Numbered from the stretch's first letter, positions 7,646 to 15,957 are shown. The stretch: 64,000 nt of DNA from Acinetobacter bohemicus ANC 3994 (GCF_000367925.1 NZ_KB849164.1:412349-476348); one strand, 5' to 3'. The notes: generated by a model from the sequence alone, not told the origin. Numbers and translations: made by a program.

Positions 7646-10051
7646 ATGAAAAATTATAAAAAAGGATTTCTCTGTACCATGATATTGTCTGCAATGTCAT
7701 TAATGGCAGCAGAAGACAGCACAATTTATGTCAATACTTTTGTCGATGAAAATGGTGAAAATTTAAATAATTGCTCATTGAGAGAGGCTATACAAACAGC
7801 CAAAGATAATAAATCACATGGCGGGTGTAATGCAGGTAATACGAGCAATGGTCAAAAGGATATCATTCAGCTTGAAGCGGGTGAATATATTTTAACAAGT
7901 GAGCTAAAGCCAGAATCGGACGTTTTTATTTATGGTAAATCCCCGGCAGATTATGCAACTAAAAATGTTTTGACACATAGTTATCCAGCCGTTAAAGCGT
8001 TGCAAACCAGTATTAATGCAAATAATGCTTCGCGTATTTTTAATACCTCAGCTACCAAGGCAAATATTAATCTGGCTAATTTGATCTTAAAAAATGGTTA
8101 TTCTGAAAAATTTGGTGGTGCACTCTTTGTTGGTGCTTCATTAAATATGGTGAATAGTGCAATTTTAAATTCTGAATCCACGCAAGAAGGCGGAGCAATT
8201 TATTTTGTTGCGCATAATGAAGGCAAAGAAATTAATTTATCTCAAGTACTTATTCAGGGAAATAAAGCCAAACAAGGTAGTGTTTTGGCTATGGACTGTG
8301 AGGCTAATCTAAAAGATACACAAGCTCTTATTAATATTAGTAACAGCAGTATTGTGAAAAATCGATCAGCAAGCAGTCTCAGTATGATTGAGCTGTGTGG
8401 TAATCCAAATCTAAAACTTATTGCAAACACAATTGCAAAGAACCAAGTTGACAGTGCAAAGGGCAGTATTATTCGGGCGGTAGGTGATAATCATCGCCTG
8501 AATTTGAATTATGAATTCACTGCAGAAAGCAATACGATTGTGGATAATGATGCTTATAGTACTTTTTATTATGATGATAATGGTGCAATTGACTTAAGGT
8601 TTAACCTTTTAGCGTTTAATAAGGGGAAATCTTGTCGTTATGCCTTGAATAATGGTGATTTAACAGACACAAAACGGAAGATTGCTGCGAGTCAAAATGC
8701 CTTTAGCTCAGAGGGTGTGTGTGATTTACCGACCGCTTCAAATGCTGGAACGAATGATTCTAATAGCAATTTAAATTTAGGTGCTACGAATATATTCACT
8801 GTCTTGTCACCTTATCAAGAAGCATCAGAATATAATCTATTTCTACCTTTGTACTATCCAAAAAACAATCAAAATGAATTTGATTTAGTTAATGTAAATA
8901 AGGAGGGGTGTAGTAAAACGGATCAACGCGGTATAAAGCGAATTACTGATGGTACGCTGCTGCTGAATCCAACCATGAAAAATACTTGTGACATTGGTTC
9001 GGTTGAACTGATGCGTTTAACTGCGGCAGATATTACCAACTTATTTAATGATTCATATACAGAACGAATTGCTGACTATAAAAACGTAATTGATAAAATC
9101 AAAGCTAATATTAAAGACCCGAATCGTAAGGATCGCTTAATTCAAGATACAGAAGACTTAAAAACAGTTGAAGATTTATTAAAATATACCACTGAAAATC
9201 AACAATATCGGGCGATTTATGTCGATCCATTTGCATTGGCATTACCGAATGATGAAGAAGTGCCAAATAGTAATGGTGCGATGCAGCCGAAAGCATTAAA
9301 TGTTGACAATTATAATATTATCGTGCAAGAACGCGGTGAGTTGGTTGAAAAAAATGGTGGAAGTGAATTTGTGGGGAACCCAGATCCAAACTTTAAGTGT
9401 GTTTGGAATAGTGATTTGAAGCGAATTATGCTTTATCGCACAGATGGTAAGTTGGCAGATTTAACAGGCTCTTCTTATTGTTCCTATACGATTCAATCTA
9501 TACAAGATACAGGTTTAGAATCGACAGGTGTTTTAAAAGCACAGTTTAAGAATATTGCACCAATTGCCAAGTCAGATGAATACTCAATTACCCCAAGTTC
9601 AAACTCAATCCTGAGTATTAATCCATTGGAAAATGACAGCGATGATGGCGATGGACCTACGGCAAAGTTAAATGCTCCTTATAAAGGTGCATTTTATAAA
9701 AATGTAGCTGGTGTAGAGTTGCCGATTCGAATTGAAACCATTCCTGCGGGTTTAATTGTGACTGCTGACCATACTGGCCCATGTCCTGGTAATGACATCC
9801 GTTTTACCTGTTATGGTGGTCAGTTGCATATGCAAGCAAAGAATAATTTTAGCCCATTTGACTATGAGCTGAAGTACAATATTTATGATGCAGAAGGTTT
9901 AATTTCAAAGGAAGCAACAATTTATTTGAAGAATACCGCAAAAAATACCAGTTCTACCGCTTCTGGTGGAGGAGGTGGCAGTATTGGCATTTATAGTATT
10001 TTAGGTTTAATAGGGCTTGGCTTATATAGAGCGCGAAGAAAAAAACAGTAA
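7646..10051 (+). CDS. Second CSLREA-motif exported protein with GlyGly-CTERM tail
   Basis: An 801-aa paralogue of the preceding protein. The signal peptide (about 1-22) is followed by CSLREA at residues 43-48, then beta-helix-like repeats with FGGALFVG and EGGAIYFV turns. A feature missing in the first protein is a charged, probably helical stretch near residues 455-515 (ADITNLFNDSY onward). A module near 640-665 (PLENDSDDGDG) resembles Ig-like or cadherin-like repeats of large exported proteins. The C-terminus has a run of glycines (SGGGGGS), a hydrophobic helix and a basic RARRKKQ tail, again a GlyGly-CTERM signal. Its SD (AAGGA) lies inside the end of the upstream gene, so the two are translationally coupled. 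A good terminator follows. Role unknown; surface or secreted location is inferred from the sorting tail. Confidence 0.72.
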   Translation: MKNYKKGFLCTMILSAMSLMAAEDSTIYVNTFVDENGENLNNCSLREAIQTAKDNKSHGGCNAGNTSNGQKDIIQLEAGEYILTSELKPESDVFIYGKSPADYATKNVLTHSYPAVKALQTSINANNASRIFNTSATKANINLANLILKNGYSEKFGGALFVGASLNMVNSAILNSESTQEGGAIYFVAHNEGKEINLSQVLIQGNKAKQGSVLAMDCEANLKDTQALINISNSSIVKNRSASSLSMIELCGNPNLKLIANTIAKNQVDSAKGSIIRAVGDNHRLNLNYEFTAESNTIVDNDAYSTFYYDDNGAIDLRFNLLAFNKGKSCRYALNNGDLTDTKRKIAASQNAFSSEGVCDLPTASNAGTNDSNSNLNLGATNIFTVLSPYQEASEYNLFLPLYYPKNNQNEFDLVNVNKEGCSKTDQRGIKRITDGTLLLNPTMKNTCDIGSVELMRLTAADITNLFNDSYTERIADYKNVIDKIKANIKDPNRKDRLIQDTEDLKTVEDLLKYTTENQQYRAIYVDPFALALPNDEEVPNSNGAMQPKALNVDNYNIIVQERGELVEKNGGSEFVGNPDPNFKCVWNSDLKRIMLYRTDGKLADLTGSSYCSYTIQSIQDTGLESTGVLKAQFKNIAPIAKSDEYSITPSSNSILSINPLENDSDDGDGPTAKLNAPYKGAFYKNVAGVELPIRIETIPAGLIVTADHTGPCPGNDIRFTCYGGQLHMQAKNNFSPFDYELKYNIYDAEGLISKEATIYLKNTAKNTSSTASGGGGGSIGIYSILGLIGLGLYRARRKKQ

Positions 10052-10056
10052 AGTTA

Positions 10057-10085
10057 AAATGCCTCATTTAATGAGGCATTTTTTA
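10057..10085 (+). terminator. Rho-independent terminator of the CSLREA gene pair
   Basis: The inverted repeat AAATGCCTCAT-tta-ATGAGGCATTT, followed by T residues, begins 5 bp after the stop of the second CSLREA gene. It closes the two-gene operon. Confidence 0.85.
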
Positions 10086-10279
10086 TGAGAATCTAAGTAA
10101 TAATCAATCAAAATTTTAAAAATATATCAGTCTTTATGTTCAATCAATATTGGGTGCAAAGTGGCGTTTTTTCTTTGGGTTTCTACTGGAAATATGACTT
10201 TTAAAACCTAATTAATTGCTGATTAAAGGTGAAATTCGAGCCAATATTTTTATCACCAAGTCGGATGCTTGAGCAAAGT

Positions 10280-10327
10280 TAAATCTAAAGATAATGACCA
10301 TCGTTTGATCGTCATTATCTAGATTTA
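10280..10327 (-). terminator. Long hairpin at the end of the DUF3106 gene
   Basis: The arms AGATAATGAC (10290-10299) and GTCATTATCT (10311-10320) pair perfectly, and outer AAATCT/AGATTT bases extend the stem across the stop codon of the DUF3106 gene. The U-tract on the minus strand is weak. It probably ends the sigma-factor operon. The rest of 10086-10280 holds nothing I recognise. Confidence 0.5.
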
Positions 10328-10729
10328 ATGGCTGATAGATTGGGGTTGCAAATATTTATTAATGTATTCATCGCGAATAGCAGGTCTTTCTTCATGCGTG
10401 GCTTTTTGCATGCGTCGACCTAAGTCTTTACGCTCTTGGCTACTCATTTTTTGCCAAGTTTCACGCATTTTTTGCTTTTCTTGTTCGGGAAGTTGGGTAA
10501 ACCAATCCATACGCTGATGCAAAGCTGAGCCCTGTGCTTCAGGTAATTCCTTTAATGATTGATAACGTTGAATAAGTGCCCGTTGTTCAGCATCTGATAG
10601 CGTTTCCCATGTTTCTGTGACTTGAGTGTCCGCATCTTTAGAAAAAATCCAAAAACGCTCAAAACCTGCAAAACTGGTTTGTAAAAATCCGAGTGCACAA
10701 AAAGCAAATGCTAATCTTTTAGCTGCCAT
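10325..10729 (-). CDS. DUF3106 domain-containing exported protein
   Basis: A 134-aa protein with an N-terminal signal peptide (cleavage near FAGFERF, about residue 21). The rest is charged and helical with repeated W and R/E patterns (TWETLSDAEQRAL, TWQKMSSQERKDLGRR), the layout of DUF3106, a periplasmic family resembling LTXXQ/heavy-metal resistance chaperone-like helices. It is the last gene of a sigma factor, small membrane protein and DUF3106 set, and overlaps the preceding gene by 11 bp. Its function is not established. It may be an envelope-stress sensor or effector belonging to the sigma factor; that is inference from position only. Confidence 0.75.
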   Translation of the reverse strand: MAAKRLAFAFCALGFLQTSFAGFERFWIFSKDADTQVTETWETLSDAEQRALIQRYQSLKELPEAQGSALHQRMDWFTQLPEQEKQKMRETWQKMSSQERKDLGRRMQKATHEERPAIRDEYINKYLQPQSISH

Positions 10730-11039
10730 GTGGAACTTTATCCTCGCCTAAAACCATCAACATTTCCAAATCTTCAACCATTTGTGGGGAAAGTTTTGGA
10801 GTAACAACCACTTGATTTTGCGGTTTTTCGGCCATGTCAATTGAGTTTGGGAATACCACGAACCCTGTAATTGCAGCGGCAAGTGCAAAACCTGACATTT
10901 TCCAAAGTCCGTAACGAGAGGCTGCACGGTCTTGAATTGTTTCAATGACCTGATTCATCACCACGGGTTTGTCTTTATGATGTTGTGCCAGTGCATCGAG
11001 TTTGGAAGTAACTTGTTTTAAGAAATCATCTTGTTTCAT
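10719..11039 (-). CDS. Small single-pass membrane protein, candidate anti-sigma factor
   Basis: A 106-aa protein. About 45 charged N-terminal residues (MKQDDFLKQVTSKLDALAQ) precede one transmembrane helix near 47-63 and a short periplasmic tail. Its start overlaps the stop of the sigma factor gene by 4 bp (ATGA), and it overlaps the DUF3106 gene downstream. This topology and position are those of anti-sigma factors, but I see no HxxxCxxC zinc motif, so it is not a ZAS-type anti-sigma. It may instead belong to a DUF3619-like group. The call rests on context rather than homology. Confidence 0.55.
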   Translation of the reverse strand: MKQDDFLKQVTSKLDALAQHHKDKPVVMNQVIETIQDRAASRYGLWKMSGFALAAAITGFVVFPNSIDMAEKPQNQVVVTPKLSPQMVEDLEMLMVLGEDKVPHGS

Positions 11040-11671
11040 TCGGATGACCCTCCACCATATGGATTTAAATGTGCTAAAGAAGCCCTAAGCCCTTGAATAG
11101 CACGGTGATAATGTGTTTTTACACTACCTTCACTGCATTCCATAATTTGCGCAGTGGTGTGTGTATCAAAACCTTCCCAAGCACGAAGCATGAACGCTTG
11201 TTGCTGTCGAACAGGAAGCTTGGCAATCGCTTCTTGTATTTCTTCAGCAGTTACGGCTTGATCCAGAAAATCAAATGGACTAGGCATGTTTTCGTCAACG
11301 ATATCATTGAGTTCTATATCGTCATCATCTAAGCTCACCTTTTTGAAAAAAGAAAAAGGTTGCGCTCGACGGACTTCTTTTCTGCGCCAGTCTTGTAGTT
11401 TATGGTTCAAAATGGTGTAAAACAGGGGATACCATTCATCAGTCGATTTTTCAGCATATGCTTTATGTAAGGAAATGAATGCTTCTTGCACTAAATCCAT
11501 TGCGATGCCTTGTTGACCTTGAGTAGCACTTTCCATCATCACTAAAGCACGTCCAGTCACATCCTGCATAAAAATTTTCAGGCGTTGTTCAGCCGTACTC
11601 TTAAGAGTACTTAAGTTTTCCGACTGAGACTGTTTTGGTGCTGAATCCATAGAGATGGAAAATCCTGTCAT
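11036..11671 (-). CDS. ECF-type (sigma-70 family) RNA polymerase sigma factor
   Basis: About 211 aa from the ATG at 11671, which has a GGTGGG stretch just upstream; the open frame continues to a TTG at 11737, so the start is not certain. The region 2 core is visible as DLVQEAFISLHKAYAE followed by WYPLFYTILNHKLQDWRRKE. Region 4 has LPVRQQQAFMLRAWEGFD and a helix-turn-helix in TTAQIMECSEGSVKTHYHRA. This is a two-domain sigma factor of the ECF group. It leads a three-gene overlapping set with a small membrane protein and a DUF3106 protein. The stimulus is unknown; an envelope signal is plausible given the partners. Confidence 0.85.
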   Translation of the reverse strand: MTGFSISMDSAPKQSQSENLSTLKSTAEQRLKIFMQDVTGRALVMMESATQGQQGIAMDLVQEAFISLHKAYAEKSTDEWYPLFYTILNHKLQDWRRKEVRRAQPFSFFKKVSLDDDDIELNDIVDENMPSPFDFLDQAVTAEEIQEAIAKLPVRQQQAFMLRAWEGFDTHTTAQIMECSEGSVKTHYHRAIQGLRASLAHLNPYGGGSSE

Positions 11672-11767
11672 TGGATACCCACCATTATTTCCATATTCAT
11701 ACATATATAACGTTGGAAATAATGGTTTGGTTGACAAAAAACTTATTATTTTTCTAGCGTAATCTAT

Positions 11768-11796
11768 TTTTAAACATCAATGAACGCTGTTTAAAA
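11768..11796 (-). terminator. Hairpin downstream of the RNA methyltransferase gene
   Basis: The arms TTTTAAACA and TGTTTAAAA surround an 11-nt loop, 22 bp beyond the stop of the minus-strand methyltransferase gene. The stem is A/T-rich and the U-tract poor, so termination is only probable. Confidence 0.35.
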
Positions 11797-11817
11797 TAAA
11801 GTAACGAAAGAACAGGC

Positions 11818-12609
11818 TTATAAACGTTGACGAACCATCTCAAAGAAACAAATAGAGCCTGCAACTGCAACATTCAATGATTCTTGTCCACCGGGCTGTG
11901 GAATAGAAACCGCTTCTGCATGTTTTAACGCATAGGCAGATACACCTTGACCTTCATTGCCTAGAATCCAAACACACTGTTTTCGCAAATTTTTTGAGTA
12001 AAGGCTTTCAGATTGGTGCGAACTGGTGACATAAACTGGTATGGTGAATTTTTCTAAAAGGTCTTCTAACGCAATATTTTCATAAGTTTGCAGAGAAAAA
12101 TGTGCACCCATCCCTGCACGAAGGACGCGTGGTGACCAAATCGATGCCGAACCTTTGGTGCATACCACTTGTTCAATGCCTGCCGCCGCAGCAGAACGTA
12201 GCAATGTTCCCACATTACCCGGATCTTGGATATTGTCTAGAATGAGGGTGTCTTCTTTAAAATTCAAAGCTTCAGGTGAGCTTGGTAAGTCGACAATTGC
12301 TAAACACGCTAAAGATGTACCTAAAGTACTTAAATCTTTATATAAAGATTCACTGATAACAAAGACATAACCATCATAGAGTTCATTGATTTTCTCTAAA
12401 TCAGGATGGCTCATTGCCACTTCAGTGGTGAAAATAGAATGAATTTTACGATTTTTTGCTAACCATGCAAGGGTTAGATGTGTGCCTTCAAGTACGGTTT
12501 GACGCTGTTTCTTACGAAAGGAATTTTGTTCAATCAATCCACGGAGGTGTTTGATTTTTGGATTGTCTTTTGATTCAAGAAAAAAAGCTGGCATGGGAGA
12601 GTTATCCAT
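11818..12609 (-). CDS. TrmH/SpoU family RNA 2'-O-methyltransferase
   Basis: A 263-aa SPOUT-fold methyltransferase, probably acting on 23S rRNA or tRNA with S-adenosylmethionine. The N-terminal substrate-binding domain (about 1-100) resembles the SpoU_sub_bind type. The three SpoU motifs are present: NVGTLLRSAAAAGI, GNEGQGVSAYAL and SLNVAVAGSICFFE, which together form the trefoil-knot SAM site. The family is widespread and the exact target base cannot be told. The annotated start lies at the edge of a 13-bp inverted repeat with no clear SD; ATG at 12594 (Met6) is an alternative start. It follows fbp on the same strand with a 37-bp gap. Confidence 0.85.
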   Translation of the reverse strand: MDNSPMPAFFLESKDNPKIKHLRGLIEQNSFRKKQRQTVLEGTHLTLAWLAKNRKIHSIFTTEVAMSHPDLEKINELYDGYVFVISESLYKDLSTLGTSLACLAIVDLPSSPEALNFKEDTLILDNIQDPGNVGTLLRSAAAAGIEQVVCTKGSASIWSPRVLRAGMGAHFSLQTYENIALEDLLEKFTIPVYVTSSHQSESLYSKNLRKQCVWILGNEGQGVSAYALKHAEAVSIPQPGGQESLNVAVAGSICFFEMVRQRL

Positions 12610-12638
12610 GGAAGTAAGTGAAATACACTTACTTCCAT
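12608..12638. promoter_or_regulatory. 13-bp inverted repeat covering the methyltransferase start codon
   Basis: ATGGAAGTAAGTG (12608-12620), loop AAATA, CACTTACTTCCAT (12626-12638). The left arm contains two bases of the start codon (12607-12609) of the minus-strand methyltransferase gene. A T-run follows on the plus strand, where no gene needs it. In the fbp-to-methyltransferase transcript the hairpin would hide the ribosome site. It could be an fbp terminator with a weak U-tract or a translational control hairpin. Confidence 0.6.
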
Positions 12639-12646
12639 TTTTTAAA

Positions 12647-13621
12647 TTAATGGTGGTAGCTGGTTGCTAATTCAACTTCGTTTTTAGAACCAATGATCAC
12701 AGGCACACGTTGATGCATTTCAGTCGGTTGAATCTCAAGAATACGAACACGACCAGTAGTAGATGCACCACCAGCTTGTTCCATCAACATACTCATTGGG
12801 TTGGCTTCGTACATTAAACGCAGACGACCTGCTTTTTGCGGATCTTTGGTGTCGTATGGATATAAGAAAATACCACTGCGGCAAAGAATACGGTGAATGT
12901 CGCCAACCATACATGCAACCCAACGCATATTGAAATCTTTGCCACGCACTGCTGTTTTGCCATCTTGAAGTTCAGCAATATAGCGTTTTACAGGTTCTTC
13001 CCAATGACGTTGATTAGAGGCATTGATGGCATATTCTTGCGTGTCGGCAGCGACTTGAACATTTTCAGAAGTGAGTAAGAATTCTTGAGTTTCTGGATCA
13101 AAAGTAAAGAATACAACGCCAGCGCCTACCGTCAGTGCCATCATGGTAGATGGACCATACAATACATAGCCAGCAGCGACTTGTTCTGTCCCAGCTTGCA
13201 TAAAGTCTTCAGCTTGGGTCACTGCATTTTTTGCAGGAAGGATAGAAAAAATGGTGCCTACACACATATTGATGTCGATGTTGCTTGAACCATCCAGTGG
13301 ATCGAACAACACAAGGAATTTACCATTTTCTTGCGCAGGCGTGAATTCATCAAGCTCTTCAGAAGCTAAGCCACCGACTTGTGGATGAACTTTTAACGCA
13401 TCAATTAAATAATCATTTGAGATGACATCAAGTTTCTTTTGAGTTTCACCTTGTACATTTTCATGTTCTGCACTACCCAATACACCTGCTAAGGCACCTT
13501 TTTGCAATGCTTGATCAATTGTTTTACAAGTATTTGCAATTGTTTCAATTACTTGAGAAAGTTCTGGTGTTAAGTTCCCTGTTTTTTGTTCTAAGAATTG
13601 GGAAAGGGTGAGGTATGACAT
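12647..13621 (-). CDS. fbp: Fructose-1,6-bisphosphatase, class I
   Basis: A 324-aa class I FBPase that removes the 1-phosphate from fructose-1,6-bisphosphate, the committed step of gluconeogenesis. The metal-binding residues are visible in LASEELDEF and the signature FDPLDGSSNID. The C-terminal part has MRWVACMVGDIHRIL and the GIFLYPYDT loop typical of this class. Acinetobacter lacks a normal glycolytic route for sugar, so gluconeogenesis is expected to be essential during growth on organic acids. It is upstream of the methyltransferase with a hairpin between them. Length is typical. Confidence 0.96.
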   Translation of the reverse strand: MSYLTLSQFLEQKTGNLTPELSQVIETIANTCKTIDQALQKGALAGVLGSAEHENVQGETQKKLDVISNDYLIDALKVHPQVGGLASEELDEFTPAQENGKFLVLFDPLDGSSNIDINMCVGTIFSILPAKNAVTQAEDFMQAGTEQVAAGYVLYGPSTMMALTVGAGVVFFTFDPETQEFLLTSENVQVAADTQEYAINASNQRHWEEPVKRYIAELQDGKTAVRGKDFNMRWVACMVGDIHRILCRSGIFLYPYDTKDPQKAGRLRLMYEANPMSMLMEQAGGASTTGRVRILEIQPTEMHQRVPVIIGSKNEVELATSYHH

Positions 13622-13811
13622 GCTAGGAAAGCTCCAACTAGAAAATGATAAAAAACTATCAAAAGAATATGGGGATTCATTTTAGATGAGAACGAGACAA
13701 AAGAACAATTAAACTCGACTATTTGTCGTGATTTTACCCTTGTAAGTTTTGTGGAAAATGCTATGTTGATGTAAGCAGAGACTATTTAAAAACAGGGATA
13801 GGAGCACGATT

Positions 13812-14006
13812 ATGACAACACAAAAGTTTGATGCGACTCCAACGCCAAATGAAGCGATGAATTTAGACGATATTTCTGCCGAGAAAGTAAAAGAAGCATG
13901 GAAAGATTACGAAGCTAAGCCTGAATATAAAGAATTCAATAAGCATGATCTGATCGAATCTATGCAAAGCTCGCATGAAGAACCGGATACATCTGAAAAA
14001 GTTTAA
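13812..14006 (+). CDS. Small acidic conserved protein of unknown function
   Basis: A 64-aa soluble, acidic protein with no signal peptide or membrane segment. It has a good SD (AGGAGCACG, 5-9 nt before ATG) and a strong terminator after its stop, so it is likely a real gene. The middle (SAEKVKEAWKDYEAKPEYKE) looks helical. I recall a family of about this size restricted to Acinetobacter (NF038105), but cannot verify membership here. Function unknown. Confidence 0.65.
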   Translation: MTTQKFDATPTPNEAMNLDDISAEKVKEAWKDYEAKPEYKEFNKHDLIESMQSSHEEPDTSEKV

Positions 14007-14031
14007 ATGCTAATCTAAGTAATTAAGTAAT

Positions 14032-14061
14032 AAAAAAGCGCTCAATTTGAGCGCTTTTTTA
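14032..14061. terminator. Bidirectional terminator between the small acidic gene and pal
   Basis: A6-GCGCTC-aattt-GAGCGC-T6 forms a symmetrical hairpin between convergent genes; it can stop transcription from the small acidic gene (plus) and from the tol-pal operon (minus). Confidence 0.88.
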
Positions 14062-14071
14062 TTAAAAGTCA

Positions 14072-14641
14072 TTATTTTAATAAAGGTGGAACGGCTTCGT
14101 AGTTAAGTTCTACGCGGCGATTTTCTTTCCAAGCATTTTCATCATGCCCTGCATTAATCGGCATTTCTTTACCATAGCTTACGGCTTCTAATTGTGTTGC
14201 TGCAACACCATTGGTGATTAAGAAGCTTTCGACCGCTTTGGCACGACGTTCACCCAAAGCCATGTTGTATTCGCGTGTACCACGTTCATCGGTATGACCT
14301 GTTAAAGCCACTTTCGAATTTGCATTCGCGACCAGAAATTGTGCATGGGCTTGAAGCGTTTGGTAATCGTCATTGGAAAGATCACTGCTGTCATAGTCAA
14401 AATGCACCACACGTTTTGCTAAGAATGCTTTGTTTGCGGCAGTTACACCTTTTGAAGAAGCACCCGCTAAGTTTTGAGCATTGAGTGCCGCATCTTCACT
14501 TAAACCTTCGGTACTTACTGTACCCGCACTGTTCGGGTTTTGACCTGCTTGAATTTCAGCAGCAGGTTTACGGCTTGCACAACCTGTCATAACTAAGGTT
14601 GTTGCAAGCACAGGAAGGACCAATAATTTTACTAATTTCAT
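14072..14641 (-). CDS. pal: Peptidoglycan-associated lipoprotein Pal
   Basis: A 189-aa outer-membrane lipoprotein anchoring the outer membrane to peptidoglycan and recruited by TolB. I take the ATG at 14641, which has GGAG 6 nt upstream; three upstream ATGs in frame lack a better site. The signal peptide ends at a lipobox (MTGC), with the lipidated Cys at about residue 21. A Ser/Ala/Gly linker leads to an OmpA-like domain with FDYDSSDL, TGHTDERGTREYN and NRRVEL, the peptidoglycan-binding signature. It is the last gene of the tol-pal cluster, close behind tolB (about 38 bp). Confidence 0.96.
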   Translation of the reverse strand: MKLVKLLVLPVLATTLVMTGCASRKPAAEIQAGQNPNSAGTVSTEGLSEDAALNAQNLAGASSKGVTAANKAFLAKRVVHFDYDSSDLSNDDYQTLQAHAQFLVANANSKVALTGHTDERGTREYNMALGERRAKAVESFLITNGVAATQLEAVSYGKEMPINAGHDENAWKENRRVELNYEAVPPLLK

Positions 14642-14679
14642 TTTCATCTCCATGATCATCATTGCTTTAAATTAAATTG

Positions 14680-15957
14680 TTATTTAGGTGCCCAAGCTGG
14701 CTCACGAACTTCACCTTGTTCACTGGGTAAATTCATGCGGAAACGACCATCCAGTGACATGATGGATAATAACCCACGATTACCTTCACGCGTTGCATAC
14801 ACCACCATTTGCCCATTTGGAGAGAAACTTGGTGATTCATCCAAACTGGTTGGGGTCAGAATGTTGGTAATCCCTGTATTGATGTCTTGAATGGCAACTT
14901 TGTAATTGCTACCACTTGGACGATGGACCAGAGCGATTTTTTTACCATCGGCACTTAAAGTACCCCGTGCATTAAATGCGCCACGGAAAGTGAGGCGTTT
15001 ACTTGAATCATCAGCAAAATTATAGCGATAAATTTGTGCTGAACCACCGCGATCCGAGGTAAAAATAAAGGATTTACCATCTGGGGCATAGCGTGCTTCA
15101 GTATCAATTGCACTATCATTGGTCATACGCTGTAAGGCACGCGTTGTTAAGTTCATTTGATAAATTTCAGGATTGCCATGCAAGGATGCGGTAAACAACA
15201 TGCTTTGACCATCTGGGGAGAAGCTAGGTGCACCATTTAAACCACGGAAGCTTGCGAGTTTTTCACGTTGTCCTGTCGCTAAATCTTGTACATAAATTGC
15301 AGGACGCTTGGTTTCAAAAGAAACATAGGCAATTTTCTTTGCGTCTGGTGTCCATGCAGGTGACAGAATGGGATCACGTGAAGTCAGAATTGTTTTGGGT
15401 TGTTCGCCATCGGTATCGGCAATTTGTAAAGTATAACGTTGTTCAGGTGTGGCTGGGTTACGTAATACATAAGCAATACGACCACTAAAGTCACCTGCAA
15501 TGCCTGTCAGTGCTTGATAAATGGCATCACTAATCATGTGTCCAGCTTGGCGAATACGTGAAGCTGGAACTGTAAGTAACTCGTTGAGTAGATATTGTTG
15601 TTTTTCTACATCATAGAGTTGATAGTGAACTTCAAAGCTGCCATTTTCAGTTGTTTTGACTGTACCTGTGACTAAATAGGGAACACCCGCAGTTTTCCAT
15701 GCCTCTGCATTTGGAGCATTCATACTTGCAGTTGCAGGTAAATTTTTTGAAGCACTTGAAAATTTGCCAGAGCGGTTGAGGTCACTTTCGACAATCGGAT
15801 AAATATTTTGGTCATTATTGAAGGGAATAATGGCAATTTTAGGTGCTGCTTCTGGTGCTTTAGCAATTTCTAAATGCAGTTGGGCATAAGATTGGGTGGC
15901 TAAAACTGGGCTTAATGCTGTCAAAATGGTGAGGCAAAGTAGATGTTTACGCGTCAT
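14680..15957 (-). CDS. tolB: Tol-Pal system protein TolB
   Basis: About 425 aa, a periplasmic protein linking TolA in the inner membrane to Pal in the outer membrane. The signal peptide is MTRKHLLCLTILTALSPVLA with cleavage near SYAQ. The N-terminal TolB domain is followed by a six-bladed beta-propeller with WD40-like repeats (SPAWTPDAKKIAYVS, GAPSFSPDGQSMLF, ARYAPDGKSFIFTSD, SPSFSPNGQMVVYAT). The start ATG at 15957 has GCGGA about 8 nt upstream; the ATG three codons earlier (15966) is a close alternative. It sits between tolA and pal. Confidence 0.95.
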   Translation of the reverse strand: MTRKHLLCLTILTALSPVLATQSYAQLHLEIAKAPEAAPKIAIIPFNNDQNIYPIVESDLNRSGKFSSASKNLPATASMNAPNAEAWKTAGVPYLVTGTVKTTENGSFEVHYQLYDVEKQQYLLNELLTVPASRIRQAGHMISDAIYQALTGIAGDFSGRIAYVLRNPATPEQRYTLQIADTDGEQPKTILTSRDPILSPAWTPDAKKIAYVSFETKRPAIYVQDLATGQREKLASFRGLNGAPSFSPDGQSMLFTASLHGNPEIYQMNLTTRALQRMTNDSAIDTEARYAPDGKSFIFTSDRGGSAQIYRYNFADDSSKRLTFRGAFNARGTLSADGKKIALVHRPSGSNYKVAIQDINTGITNILTPTSLDESPSFSPNGQMVVYATREGNRGLLSIMSLDGRFRMNLPSEQGEVREPAWAPK

